The notes: a model not told the origin generated them from the sequence alone. Counted from the first letter of the stretch, positions 36,493 through 45,507 are shown. The stretch: 64,000 nucleotides of DNA from Mangrovimonas yunxiaonensis (GCF_000733475.1 NZ_JPFK01000009.1:166479-230478), one strand, 5' to 3'. Made by a program: numbers and translations.

Positions 36493-38241
36493 ATGGAACA
36501 TTTTGTAGTATCAGCTAGAAAATATAGGCCACAAACATTTAAGGATGTTGTAGGCCAAAGCGCGATTACAAATACGTTACAAAATGCCATTGAAAATAAC
36601 CACCTTGCACAGGCGCTACTTTTTACAGGGCCTAGAGGCGTAGGAAAAACAACCTGTGCCCGCATTTTGGCCAAAATGATAAACAGCAATGGCCAAGAAC
36701 AAAGCGACGAGGATTTTGCCTTTAATATTTTTGAACTCGATGCAGCGTCAAACAACTCGGTAGACGATATTAGAAACCTAACCGACCAAGTGCGCATTCC
36801 GCCCCAAGTGGGCAAATACAAAGTGTATATTATCGATGAGGTGCATATGCTGTCGCAAGCCGCCTTTAACGCCTTTTTAAAGACGTTAGAAGAGCCGCCT
36901 AAACACTGTATTTTTATTTTAGCCACTACCGAAAAGCATAAAATTATTCCTACCATCCTATCGCGTTGTCAAATTTTCGATTTTAAGCGAATTAACGTGA
37001 AAGATGCCAAGGCCTACTTAAAGTATATTGCCCAAGAACAAGGCATTACAGCCGAAGACGATGCTCTGCACATTATTGCCCAAAAAGCAGATGGTGCCAT
37101 GCGCGATGCGCTGTCGATTTTTGATCGCGTGGTGAGTTTTTCTGGAAACAACCTAACCCGGCAAGCCGTTACCGAAAACCTTAACGTTCTCGATTACGAC
37201 ACCTACTTTAAGAGCACCGATTATATCTTAGAAAATAACATTCCCGATTTGCTGGTACAATTCAACACCATCCTGGCCCAAGGTTTTGATGGCCACCATT
37301 ATATTGCCGGATTGGCCTCGCACTTTAGGGATTTACTGGTTTGCAAAAACCCAATAACAATAGACCTATTGGAGGTGGGAGAAGAAACCACCGAAAAGTA
37401 CAAAATACAGGCCCAAAAAAGCGACCAAACCTTTTTACTAAAAGCCATAGAGCTCGCTAACGAATGCGATTTAAAGTATAAATCCAGCAAGAACCAACGG
37501 CTTCTCGTCGAGCTTTGTATAATGCAATTGGCCTCCATCACTTTTGATGGAGAAAAAAAAAATAGCCAACATTACATAATTCCCCCTTCCTATTTTAAAA
37601 CAAAGGGTATTAAACCGGTTCCCGTTAACGTACCCAACAATAAAGAACAGGCCCCTGAAAAAGAACCTAAAAAGACCATAACAGAGCCTAAAACCACCTA
37701 TGTTAAGGCCCAAAACATTACCGAGGTAACCCCTAACAAAAAAGCAGTTGCCAAACCCAAGATAGATATTTCTATTCCTAAAAAGGCAACCTCTGGCCTA
37801 TCCTTAAAAAGCATCCAGACCAAAAAAGCACATGAAATTAAACAAATGGATGTGGTTGTTAACGAAGAAGAGCTTCCAAAAGAGCCTTTTTCTGAAACAG
37901 AACTTATAACCTCTTGGAACTATTTTGTTTCTTCTATTGAAAAAAAGGGCCAGTTTAACCTCGCATCGGTTTTATCTATAGACAAACCTAAGCTAGACGG
38001 AACCACCATTCACTTAGAGTTTCCTAACCACACCAACAAAGTGGAAGTTGAGCGCCAACAATACGATTTGTTAAACCATTTAAGAAAAGACCTTAAAAAC
38101 TACGACATTTCACTGGCCATTACCGTTAACGAAGAAATCGAAAAAAAATACGCCTATACAGCCCAAGAGAAATACGAAAAACTTAAAGAAAAGAACCCAA
38201 ACATAGATTTACTAAGAAAAACCTTTGGTTTAGACATATAA
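36493..38241 (+). CDS. dnaX: DNA polymerase III subunit gamma/tau
   Basis: Clamp-loader ATPase that loads the sliding clamp at replication forks. The 582-aa protein starts FVVSARKYRPQTFKDVVGQ and has Walker A GPRGVGKT (residues 46-53), the DEVH box YIIDEVHML, and the sensor region ATTEKHKIIPTILSRCQIFDF. The four-Cys zinc module that E. coli DnaX has after Walker A is replaced by KMINSNGQEQSDEDF, as in other flavobacteria. From about residue 375 a Lys/Pro-rich linker leads to a C-terminal domain. Four nt separate it from the following lipoprotein gene. No programmed-frameshift heptamer was identified. Confidence 0.95.
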   Translation: MEHFVVSARKYRPQTFKDVVGQSAITNTLQNAIENNHLAQALLFTGPRGVGKTTCARILAKMINSNGQEQSDEDFAFNIFELDAASNNSVDDIRNLTDQVRIPPQVGKYKVYIIDEVHMLSQAAFNAFLKTLEEPPKHCIFILATTEKHKIIPTILSRCQIFDFKRINVKDAKAYLKYIAQEQGITAEDDALHIIAQKADGAMRDALSIFDRVVSFSGNNLTRQAVTENLNVLDYDTYFKSTDYILENNIPDLLVQFNTILAQGFDGHHYIAGLASHFRDLLVCKNPITIDLLEVGEETTEKYKIQAQKSDQTFLLKAIELANECDLKYKSSKNQRLLVELCIMQLASITFDGEKKNSQHYIIPPSYFKTKGIKPVPVNVPNNKEQAPEKEPKKTITEPKTTYVKAQNITEVTPNKKAVAKPKIDISIPKKATSGLSLKSIQTKKAHEIKQMDVVVNEEELPKEPFSETELITSWNYFVSSIEKKGQFNLASVLSIDKPKLDGTTIHLEFPNHTNKVEVERQQYDLLNHLRKDLKNYDISLAITVNEEIEKKYAYTAQEKYEKLKEKNPNIDLLRKTFGLDI

Positions 38242-38245
38242 CAAC

Positions 38246-38812
38246 ATGAAGCCATTTACATTTTTGTGGCCTGTACTGCTATTGGCCATTTTTTCCTTGA
38301 TTAGTTGCGATGGAAGAGCCCGCAAGCACAAATCGTCTGTTACTGTTTTAAAAGAAAAGGGCTTATTAAATACGTTTTCAGAACACATTACCTTTTATCC
38401 CGAAACGTATTCGGAAAGCGAAACCGATACCATTTTAAGCAATGGGTATCGCATTCATATAAAAACATTTACAGACATGAAATCTCATGTCGCGCTAGAA
38501 ACCAAGCAAGGTCACTTAACGCACAAAGAACACTACCGCAACAGCATAGGCCAAATAAAGGTGTTTAAACAAGGACGGGAAATTTTTGTTTCTACTATAG
38601 ATAAATCGCTTTTTGAAAGGCATACCGATGTTTTGTCGACAAACCTTAACCAATATGTTTTAAAAAGCGTTTGGGTAGAACAAGCTCAAACTTTAAGTAA
38701 AAACCAGGTTGTTGTTGGGGTTTGGTACAACAAACCCAAAACCAACACCTACCTATACTACCGTTTACTAATAGACCCTAAAGGGCAACTTAATATTACA
38801 AAAACCTCATAG
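38246..38812 (+). CDS. Lipoprotein of unknown function
   Basis: A 188-aa lipoprotein (MKPFTFLWPVLLLAIFSLISC, lipidated Cys21). The mature part is beta-rich and ends with strands NTYLYYRLLIDPKGQLNITK. No family was recognised with confidence. It sits 4 nt after dnaX and 2 nt before miaE, so it is very likely part of a dnaX-lipoprotein-miaE transcript, but this does not suggest a common pathway. Confidence 0.8.
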   Translation: MKPFTFLWPVLLLAIFSLISCDGRARKHKSSVTVLKEKGLLNTFSEHITFYPETYSESETDTILSNGYRIHIKTFTDMKSHVALETKQGHLTHKEHYRNSIGQIKVFKQGREIFVSTIDKSLFERHTDVLSTNLNQYVLKSVWVEQAQTLSKNQVVVGVWYNKPKTNTYLYYRLLIDPKGQLNITKTS

Positions 38813-38814
38813 CC

Positions 38815-39396
38815 ATGTTAGGACTTAAATTACCAACCGATCCCCGATGGGTTAATATTGTAGAAAAAAACATTGAAGAAATTCTTACCGATCATGCCTA
38901 CTGCGAACAAAAAGCTACCAGTACGGCCATTTCCTTAATTGTTTCCTTTCCCGAATATACCGATTTGGTAAAAGAAATGACCGCTTTGGTAAAAGAAGAA
39001 ATTAGCCATTTTAAAATGGTACACGATAAAATTATTGAGCGCGGCTGGGTATTGGGTCGCGACCGAAAAGACGACTATGTTATTGCTCTGCATAAATTTT
39101 TTCCGAAAGGCGGTAGCAGGACTACACAATTGGTGCACAGACTGTTGTATGCTGCTTTAATCGAAGCCAGAAGCTGCGAGCGTTTTAGGCTACTTTCAGA
39201 AGAACTTAAAGACCAAGAGCTTGCTAACTTTTATCGCAATCTTATGGTAAGCGAGGCCAACCATTACACCATGTTCTTGGGGTTTGCAAGACAGTACGGC
39301 AACCGAGAAGAAGTAGATAAAAAATGGCAAGCCCTTCTGGATTACGAAGCAGACATTATGAAAGACTTAAGCAAAAAGGAAACCGTACACGGTTAA
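38815..39396 (+). CDS. miaE: tRNA-(ms2io6A)-hydroxylase
   Basis: A 193-aa non-haem di-iron monooxygenase that hydroxylates the isopentenyl group of 2-methylthio-N6-isopentenyl-adenosine in tRNA. The Glu and His ligands typical of the ferritin-like fold are visible in LVKEEISHFKMVHD (EEISH, about residues 62-66), AALIEARSCERF and MVSEANHYTMF. The characteristic N-terminus reads LKLPTDPRWVNIVEKNIEEIL. It is last in the dnaX transcript, followed by a terminator. Confidence 0.94.
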   Translation: MLGLKLPTDPRWVNIVEKNIEEILTDHAYCEQKATSTAISLIVSFPEYTDLVKEMTALVKEEISHFKMVHDKIIERGWVLGRDRKDDYVIALHKFFPKGGSRTTQLVHRLLYAALIEARSCERFRLLSEELKDQELANFYRNLMVSEANHYTMFLGFARQYGNREEVDKKWQALLDYEADIMKDLSKKETVHG

Positions 39397-39416
39397 CCCG
39401 TTTTCGAAGCTAAAAA

Positions 39417-39450
39417 ACAAAACCCTTCAAGATTACCTGAAGGGTTTTTT
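39417..39450 (+). terminator. Terminator of miaE
   Basis: AACCCTTCA (39421-39429) pairs with TGAAGGGTT (39438-39446) and is followed by T-residues; A-rich bases on the left may let it act for the opposite-strand gene as well. Confidence 0.85.
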
Positions 39451-39474
39451 ATAGTGGTTAAAATCTTGTTTGCT

Positions 39475-40002
39475 TTAGATTTTAATCCCAACACCTATTT
39501 GAATGTTGGTATTTCTAGCCTCTAAATCATATTGGTCGTCAATAATGTTTGTTAGCCCGTAATGGTATCTGGCATCGATAAAAATTTCATCGGTAATCAT
39601 AAATTCCAGACCTCCTGCAGCAGAAACGGCGAAGTTTTTGTACCCATCTTCATATTCGTGGATTTTTAAACTTACCAATGGTCCAGCGGCAACAGATAGT
39701 CTACCTCCTAATTGGTATTTGAATAAAATAGGGGCCTGAATGTAATCGATACGCAGGTCTTCATCTTTAGCGCCTTCTGCAGAGAATTGGATTTCTGGTG
39801 CTAGAGCAATGGTTTCAGAAAGCATGTATTCACCAAAAAAACCAATTGCAAATCCGTTACGGTGTTGGTTAGAGAAAGTCGCATCTGGATCGAAATCTAA
39901 ATTAGAAATATTCAACCCAACCCTTACACCATGCAAACCGTTTTGCGAAAAAGCAAAAGTTGTTCCTAACACAACTGCTAATAAAAGTATTGTTTTCTTC
40001 AT
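39475..40002 (-). CDS. Small outer-membrane beta-barrel protein (PorT/OMP_b-brl type)
   Basis: A 175-aa protein with a signal peptide (MKKTILLLAVVLGTTFAFSQ) followed by about eight amphipathic strands, ending in NTNIQIGVGIKI. The opening GLHGVRVGLNISNLDF and the pattern of aromatic strand ends are typical of the outer-membrane beta-barrel family annotated PorT-like in flavobacteria. The ATG at 40002 was preferred over an upstream in-frame TTG at 40020. It is convergent with miaE. Function unknown; the true T9SS protein PorT is longer. Confidence 0.8.
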   Translation of the reverse strand: MKKTILLLAVVLGTTFAFSQNGLHGVRVGLNISNLDFDPDATFSNQHRNGFAIGFFGEYMLSETIALAPEIQFSAEGAKDEDLRIDYIQAPILFKYQLGGRLSVAAGPLVSLKIHEYEDGYKNFAVSAAGGLEFMITDEIFIDARYHYGLTNIIDDQYDLEARNTNIQIGVGIKI

Positions 40003-40101
40003 AATGTTGAGATTTTTCAAAAAAAAATATTGGTTATTAATTGGTGCTAATATATATGTTTTCAGAATAATTAAATCATATAAAAGATAAAAAGCTTTTT
40101 T

Positions 40102-41007
40102 TTACTGTGTATTGCTAGAAACGGTCTTGTAATAAATGCTTTTTATAATGCCATCGGACAGCCCAATTTTTGGCACGTATATATCTTTTGCTCCAGACCA
40201 TTTCATGGCAGAAAGGTAAATTCTTGTTGCTGGAATAATTACATCGGCACGGTCTTGATTAAGGTCTAACTCTGTAATACGCTCTTCGTAAGAATAGGTT
40301 TGTAAGGTTTTGTAATAAGACAAGAGGTAGAAATAGGTTAAGGGTTTGCCCAGTTTCTTTCCAGAGATCTTAAAAATTTTATTAATATTCCCTCCAGAGC
40401 CAATAAGATCGATCTTATCGTAATGTTTTGTGGTGTCTTTTATCCACATTTCGGCCTCCGACCAGGTTTCGCTTTTTACGATATCGTTTAATAACCTTAC
40501 TGTTCCTATTTTAAACGAACGGGAGGCTGTTTTTTTACCGTTATGGATAACCGAAAACTCGGTACTTCCCCCACCTACATCAACATATAAATATGTTTTT
40601 GAATAGTCGATAAATTCATGCAAATCTGTTTCGGCGATAATGGCGGCTTCTTCTTGACCGTCTATAATGTCAATCTTTATGTTTGCCTGTTGCAGAATGT
40701 CGTTGGCGACCTCATGGCCATTTATGGCTTCTCTCATGGCCGATGTGGCACAGGCTTTATATTTAACCACTTTGTGCGCTTTCATGAGCAGCTTAAAGGC
40801 CGTCATGGTATCGATCATGCGTTCTTTGTTATACTTTGAGATGTTTTGTTTTAAAAACACATCGGCTCCCAAACGAATGGGCACACGTACCAAAGCGCTT
40901 TTTTTAAACCTAACGTCTTTGCCTTTTTCTTCAATTATGTTTGCAATAAGTAGCCTTACGGCATTCGAACCAATATCTATTGCTGCATATTTTTTTATTG
41001 AAAGCAT
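40102..41007 (-). CDS. ppx: Exopolyphosphatase (Ppx/GppA family)
   Basis: A 301-aa ASKHA-fold phosphatase that hydrolyses polyphosphate or guanosine pentaphosphate. Phosphate-binding motifs are AAIDIGSNAVRLLIA (residues 8-22) and YLYVDVGGGSTEFSVI (about 138-153), with catalytic Glu in IIDGQEEA and GSGGNINK near residue 215. It consists only of the N-terminal catalytic pair, shorter than E. coli Ppx, as usual in this group. It starts 3 nt after the ppk1 stop, so the two are co-transcribed and control polyphosphate in opposite directions. Confidence 0.93.
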   Translation of the reverse strand: MLSIKKYAAIDIGSNAVRLLIANIIEEKGKDVRFKKSALVRVPIRLGADVFLKQNISKYNKERMIDTMTAFKLLMKAHKVVKYKACATSAMREAINGHEVANDILQQANIKIDIIDGQEEAAIIAETDLHEFIDYSKTYLYVDVGGGSTEFSVIHNGKKTASRSFKIGTVRLLNDIVKSETWSEAEMWIKDTTKHYDKIDLIGSGGNINKIFKISGKKLGKPLTYFYLLSYYKTLQTYSYEERITELDLNQDRADVIIPATRIYLSAMKWSGAKDIYVPKIGLSDGIIKSIYYKTVSSNTQ

Positions 41008-41010
41008 AGG

Positions 41011-43074
41011 TTAATTTTCTAGTTTCTTTTTATAATAATCGTACAAAGCAAACTGTGCCCTAACTTTTGGGTTACGGTTCCTTTTGTATTCATTTTCTTG
41101 TTCGGCCGATAAAATTCGGGCTTTCACATTATCGCTCCAACAAATATCAAAGGTATCTATAAGCTCCTGTTTAATGCTGGGGTCGTAAATGGGGCATGTA
41201 ACCTCTACCCTGTTTTCTATGTTTCTGGTCATCCAATCGGCTGAAGAGATGTAGACTTTAGGGTCGTTATTGTTGCAAAATATGAATAATCGTGTGTGCT
41301 CCAAAAATTTATCGATTATGCTGATAACCTCAATATTCTCGCTCATGCCCTTAACACCTGGTACTAAGCAACATATTCCCCTAACAATCATTTGAATTTT
41401 TACCCCAGCCCTACTGGCTTCGTACAGTTTATCGACCATTTTAAAGCTTGACAGGCTGTTCATTTTTATTCTAATATAAGCCGGTTTGCCTTGTTTTACA
41501 TTCTCGATTTCGTTGTTAATAAGCTTAAACAGGCTTTTTCTTGTATAGTGCGGCGAGGTAATGATGTGTTTGTATCTGTAAATTCTGTAGTTTACTTCAA
41601 AAAAACTAAACACCTTATTAATATCTTTAAGAATGCTTTGGTTGGCAGTTAGCAGGGTAAAATCGGTATAGATTTTTGCTGTAGACTCGTTAAAATTCCC
41701 CGTACTTATAAAGCCGTAACTTTTTATTTTACCTTGCTCTTCACGTTCTATAAGACACATTTTACTGTGCACTTTTAAGCCCTGAACGCCAAAAATAAGG
41801 TTTACTCCTTCATTTTTCATTTGCTCTGCATAGGCAATATTGGCTTGCTCGTCAAACCGCGCCTGGATTTCTATCGATACCGTAACACGCTTGCCGTTTT
41901 TGGCGGCGTTTATTAAAGAACTGGCCACATGCGATATTTGTGCCAGACGATAAATGGTAATTTTAATGGTCTGCACCTTGGGGTCTAATGCGGCTTCCCT
42001 AAGAAACTTTACCACATACGAAAAGGTTTGGTAAGGGGTGTGTATTAAGTAGTCCTTTTGGGCAATACTTTTAAAAATACTATCCTGTAGGCTTAGCTCT
42101 TTTACAGGTAGGGGTCTTATTTTACTGTAAAGCAAATCGGTTCTGCCCAAACTTGGAAAGTCCATATAATCCCTTCGGTTGTGGTAACGTCCTCCCGGAA
42201 TGATACTATCGTGCGAGTCGATGCCCATTTTGGTTAAGAGGTAATTAAGTGTTTCGCTATCTATGGTCTTGTCGTAAACAAACCTAACCGGCTCTCCTAC
42301 CTGCCTATGCTTAACGCTTTCTGAAATTTTTTCCATAAAGCTTTTACTTAAATCGCTATCTAGGTCCAACTCGCCATCACGGGTTATTTTAATCATGTGG
42401 GCCGTAATCTCGGTATAATCGAAAATATTAAAGATATCATCCAAGCAAAAACGCAATAAATCATCCAACATAATAATGTAGCGTTTCCCGTTTTTTTGTG
42501 GTAGTACAACAAAGCGATCCATCGATTTTGATATTTCAATCAAGGCATACTGCTTATTTTTATTTTGCAACACCATTTTCACAGCCAAATAAGCCGCGCT
42601 ATCCTTTAAGTTTGGCAAATCTACCGCATCGCTTAAAATAATAGTTACCAAGGCCGGGCTTACCTTTCGTATAAAATAATCCTTAATAAACTGTTGTTGC
42701 TCTTGGTCTAGTTGGTTTTCGTAAAGCAAATAAATATTTTCCTTTTCCAGAGCCGTTTTAATCTTGCTTAGCACCTCTAGGCTATGGCTTTGCTGTTTGA
42801 TAACAACTTGGGTAATTTGCTCTAAAAGTTCTGCCGCCTTTATGCCTCCCAATTCACTTTTACCACCTTTTCCGGCTTCTACAATGCGTTTTACCGTAGC
42901 GTAGCGTACTTTAAAAAACTCGTCTAGGTTATTGGAAAAAATTCCTAAAAAACGCAACCGTTCTATTAACGGCACCGTTTCGTCCTCGGCTTCTTGTAAA
43001 ACACGTGCATTAAACTGAAGCCAGCTTAATTCTCTATTAACATAGTTATTTGTTACTGTTACTGTATTTGGCAT
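41011..43074 (-). CDS. ppk1: Polyphosphate kinase 1
   Basis: Reversibly makes polyphosphate from ATP. The 687-aa protein has all four domains: an N-terminal helical domain starting NRELSWLQFNARVLQEAEDE, the head domain, and two phospholipase-D-like catalytic domains. The phosphorylated His is in LKVHSKMCLI (about residue 430), and the second His motif is LEHTRLFIFCNN near residue 585. A perfect -7 element TATATTTG lies 21-28 nt upstream of the ATG. It is first in an operon with ppx. Confidence 0.97.
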   Translation of the reverse strand: MPNTVTVTNNYVNRELSWLQFNARVLQEAEDETVPLIERLRFLGIFSNNLDEFFKVRYATVKRIVEAGKGGKSELGGIKAAELLEQITQVVIKQQSHSLEVLSKIKTALEKENIYLLYENQLDQEQQQFIKDYFIRKVSPALVTIILSDAVDLPNLKDSAAYLAVKMVLQNKNKQYALIEISKSMDRFVVLPQKNGKRYIIMLDDLLRFCLDDIFNIFDYTEITAHMIKITRDGELDLDSDLSKSFMEKISESVKHRQVGEPVRFVYDKTIDSETLNYLLTKMGIDSHDSIIPGGRYHNRRDYMDFPSLGRTDLLYSKIRPLPVKELSLQDSIFKSIAQKDYLIHTPYQTFSYVVKFLREAALDPKVQTIKITIYRLAQISHVASSLINAAKNGKRVTVSIEIQARFDEQANIAYAEQMKNEGVNLIFGVQGLKVHSKMCLIEREEQGKIKSYGFISTGNFNESTAKIYTDFTLLTANQSILKDINKVFSFFEVNYRIYRYKHIITSPHYTRKSLFKLINNEIENVKQGKPAYIRIKMNSLSSFKMVDKLYEASRAGVKIQMIVRGICCLVPGVKGMSENIEVISIIDKFLEHTRLFIFCNNNDPKVYISSADWMTRNIENRVEVTCPIYDPSIKQELIDTFDICWSDNVKARILSAEQENEYKRNRNPKVRAQFALYDYYKKKLEN

Positions 43075-43094
43075 TGAGGTTGTTTCTTTTTCTA

Positions 43095-43102
43095 CAAATA
43101 TA
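43095..43102 (-). promoter_or_regulatory. -7 element TATATTTG for ppk1-ppx
   Basis: On the minus strand a perfect TAnnTTTG lies 21 nt before the ppk1 start; the nearest TTG is 26 nt further upstream, a little too far. The remaining 43103-43293 is AT-rich and shows nothing else. Confidence 0.45.
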
Positions 43103-43293
43103 TCTTAATAAGGTTAATTAAACATTAACAAATTAATTTGGCTTGTGGTACTTTAAAATAAAAAATACTTTTGGGTCCTGTAATAAAATAGCTTAATTAT
43201 ATGAATTTAAACACTAAATAAGATTTTTCCTACTTTTTATGCTTTTCATCGCAATAATTAAACACTTTATTGATTAAAAAACATATTTTTAAG

Positions 43294-43323
43294 TTGTATT
43301 ATTTAATTATTTGTATAGTTTTG
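43294..43323 (+). promoter_or_regulatory. Promoter of the small secreted protein gene
   Basis: TTG (43294-43296), a 19-nt spacer, then TAGTTTTG (43316-43323): a complete match to the Bacteroidota promoter pattern, 25 nt before the ATG. Confidence 0.6.
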
Positions 43324-43347
43324 TGATATAGGGATAATTTTAAAAAC

Positions 43348-43806
43348 ATGGATATGAAAACTAAACTTACTCTTTTTTGTGCACTATTTTTCCTTACTAC
43401 CTCGGTATTAGTAGCACAACAAAGCCCAGAACAACAAAGCCTCATTAACCAACGTGTATCTATCGGTAAATATCATGATCGCGAAGAATTACAGCGCATG
43501 AATAAAGGTAAATTACTAGACTTGTACATAGAACGTATTGAAGTTATTGTAAAAGTGCTGCCCAACATTGCTTTTACCAACAAGCCTGGTGTTACAATTG
43601 CCTCGTTAGGTATTCCCAACACCAAAGATCACAAAAAGGCTTTAGCAGACAACATTAATGCAGCGAAAGAATATTTTGAAAACACCATTGAGTTTCAAAG
43701 AAAGATTTTGCCTTATTCAGACAAATCTAATTTAATTGCCGCTGTACTATTTTACGAACAAACACTAAAATCTTTGCATAGTTATAATGAGTTTAATCAA
43801 TACTAA
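43348..43806 (+). CDS. Small secreted protein of unknown function
   Basis: A 152-aa protein with a signal peptide (TLFCALFFLTTSVLVAQ) and a helical mature part (INQRVSIGKYHDREELQRMNKGKLLDLY; TKDHKKALADNINAAKEYFE), read here as two segments. No family was recognised. It has its own strong promoter and, downstream, a terminator-like hairpin, so it is probably a separate unit at the left edge of the adhesin region. Met three codons in (43354) is an alternative start. Confidence 0.75.
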   Translation: MDMKTKLTLFCALFFLTTSVLVAQQSPEQQSLINQRVSIGKYHDREELQRMNKGKLLDLYIERIEVIVKVLPNIAFTNKPGVTIASLGIPNTKDHKKALADNINAAKEYFENTIEFQRKILPYSDKSNLIAAVLFYEQTLKSLHSYNEFNQY

Positions 43807-43941
43807 AACAAAGCATTTTATTGTTTAACCCTATTCCCTGGTCATTAATAATGATTGGGGATATTTTTTATAAAAAGCTATTAACCCAATAAACCGAAAA
43901 ACAAATTCCTACATACAAAAGCCATTTCAAAAATCAAAAAA

Positions 43942-43979
43942 AGCCTACAAAATCCATCTTTTTTGTAGTCTATTTTTTA
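43942..43979 (+). terminator. Terminator-like hairpin in the 43.8-44.1 kb gap
   Basis: CTACAAAA pairs with TTTTGTAG (43945-43952 with 43961-43968), followed by a T-rich stretch. The 287-nt gap before the beta-helix gene also contains a candidate promoter overlapping this hairpin and nothing else recognisable. Confidence 0.5.
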
Positions 43980-43996
43980 CAAAATAGCTAATTTTG
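43963..43996 (+). promoter_or_regulatory. Candidate promoter of the beta-helix/spr-like gene run
   Basis: TTG at 43963-43965, a 23-nt spacer and TAATTTTG at 43989-43996 (perfect -7). It would give a leader of about 90 nt for the gene at 44094. The -33 TTG lies in the right arm of the terminator hairpin. Confidence 0.4.
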
Positions 43997-44093
43997 TGTT
44001 TTTTATCGATATTTTTTGTATTTCATGGGATTTGTTGTTATGTTTGATTCTATTAATCAATGAATTCTAAAACCTACAACAAAACTACTACTT

Positions 44094-45392
44094 ATGAAAA
44101 ACTTTACTCAAATCTTATGTGTGTGCCTTTTCATAACAGGTCAAATGTTCGCCCAACAGGAAAAAGGAATAACTGGAGAAACCAACTGGTTAAACCCTTG
44201 GACTGAGTTTCAACCCAATACGGTTAAGCATAACGAACCGTCACAAATCCTTAGCGGTAACATTACCGAAGACACCAAGCTCCTTAAAAAGCATACCTAT
44301 TTATTATTAGGCAGTGTTTTTGTAACCGACAGTACCACTCTAACCATAGAACCAGGTACGGTTATACTTGGCGATTTTAAATCTAATGGCTCTTTAACCG
44401 TTAGTAACGGATCTAAAATAATTGCCGAAGGTACCGAAACAGACCCTATTGTTTTTACATCTAACAACGATGTTAAAAAACAAGGCGATTGGGGAGGCCT
44501 ATTTGTTTTAGGAGATGCTCCAATAAACAAATTTGGCAATGCCGCAGTATTAGACTATGGCCTAAAGCCATCTTCCTCTAAAAACATTAGCTATGGGGGC
44601 GAAAATATAGAAAGCAACTCGGGCATTTTAAAATATGTAAGAATAGAATACGCCGGAAAACGTACTGTTAAGTATGGCTACTTTAACGGATTAACCTTAG
44701 CAGGTATTGGCAACCAAACCATTATAGAAAATATTATGGTTAGCTACAGCAACGGAAACTCTGTAAGTGTTATTGGCGGAAACGTAAACCTTAGCAAAAT
44801 GGTTTCTTACAAATCTAGCGGAAATGATTTCCTATTCAACTACGGTACCCAAAGCACCATTACCAACTCATTGGCCATTAGATCGCCTTACGAATCTAAC
44901 TCCAACAGGCCAAAGTGTTTATACGTGGCGTCGTACAACCAAGTTGATGAAGTCGATTTATCGAAAGAAGGCACATTTGTGACTGCCGAAAACCTAACCT
45001 TAATCAACCTGAGCAACGACTTAGAGTCTGATATTAAAATCGGTTTGGTTAAAGAAGCGGTTTATATTGCCCCTGAAGCCTCGTTAACCATGGCTAAAAG
45101 TGTAATTTCCGGATTTAATCCTGCCGTAATTCTAGACGACAACATTAAAATAAATGGCGAAAACCTAGATCGTATTAAGTTTAAGAACATGTTGTTTAAC
45201 AATTGTAACGGGAACATCTTTACAAAATACAACCCAAACAACGACGATTTAGAAGATTGGTATGGCAACAGCGCTTTTTTTAACGTATACTCTAAAAGTA
45301 CAGATGCCGAAACCTTTATAGACCTAAAAAACCCAACACAACCAGACTTTAGATTGCGCATTAATAAAATTATTGCCTCTAGCTTGGATTAG
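44094..45392 (+). CDS. Secreted right-handed beta-helix protein
   Basis: A 432-aa exported protein (signal peptide MKNFTQILCVCLFITGQMFAQ). The body shows the repetitive short strands of a parallel beta-helix: LTIEPGTVILGDF, LTVSNGSKIIAEGTETDPIVFTS, GDWGGLFVLGDAPIN, LKYVRIEYAGKRT. The last two are seen in many Bacteroidota surface proteins of this type. No T9SS sorting domain is visible at the C-terminus (IIASSLD). It lies upstream of the spr-like genes in the same orientation, but a long inverted repeat separates it from them. A role in adhesion or surface architecture is inferred only. Confidence 0.8.
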   Translation: MKNFTQILCVCLFITGQMFAQQEKGITGETNWLNPWTEFQPNTVKHNEPSQILSGNITEDTKLLKKHTYLLLGSVFVTDSTTLTIEPGTVILGDFKSNGSLTVSNGSKIIAEGTETDPIVFTSNNDVKKQGDWGGLFVLGDAPINKFGNAAVLDYGLKPSSSKNISYGGENIESNSGILKYVRIEYAGKRTVKYGYFNGLTLAGIGNQTIIENIMVSYSNGNSVSVIGGNVNLSKMVSYKSSGNDFLFNYGTQSTITNSLAIRSPYESNSNRPKCLYVASYNQVDEVDLSKEGTFVTAENLTLINLSNDLESDIKIGLVKEAVYIAPEASLTMAKSVISGFNPAVILDDNIKINGENLDRIKFKNMLFNNCNGNIFTKYNPNNDDLEDWYGNSAFFNVYSKSTDAETFIDLKNPTQPDFRLRINKIIASSLD

Positions 45393-45406
45393 CCCCCTTA
45401 TTGACG

Positions 45407-45448
45407 TTTTACTTAACAATGGTTAACAACCGCCATTGTTAAGTAAAA
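45407..45448. repeat. Perfect 16-bp inverted repeat between two co-directional genes
   Basis: The left arm TTTTACTTAACAATGG (45407-45422) and right arm CCATTGTTAAGTAAAA (45433-45448) are exact reverse complements around a 10-nt loop. The transcript would form a long hairpin. No T-run follows the right arm, so it is not a classical intrinsic terminator; it could be a processing or stabilising hairpin, an attenuator, or an operator. Confidence 0.85.
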
Positions 45449-45507
45449 TGCAAACAAGCAAAACACCAAAACGCTAACTAACTTGGTAACCCTAACAACC
45501 AAAGCCT

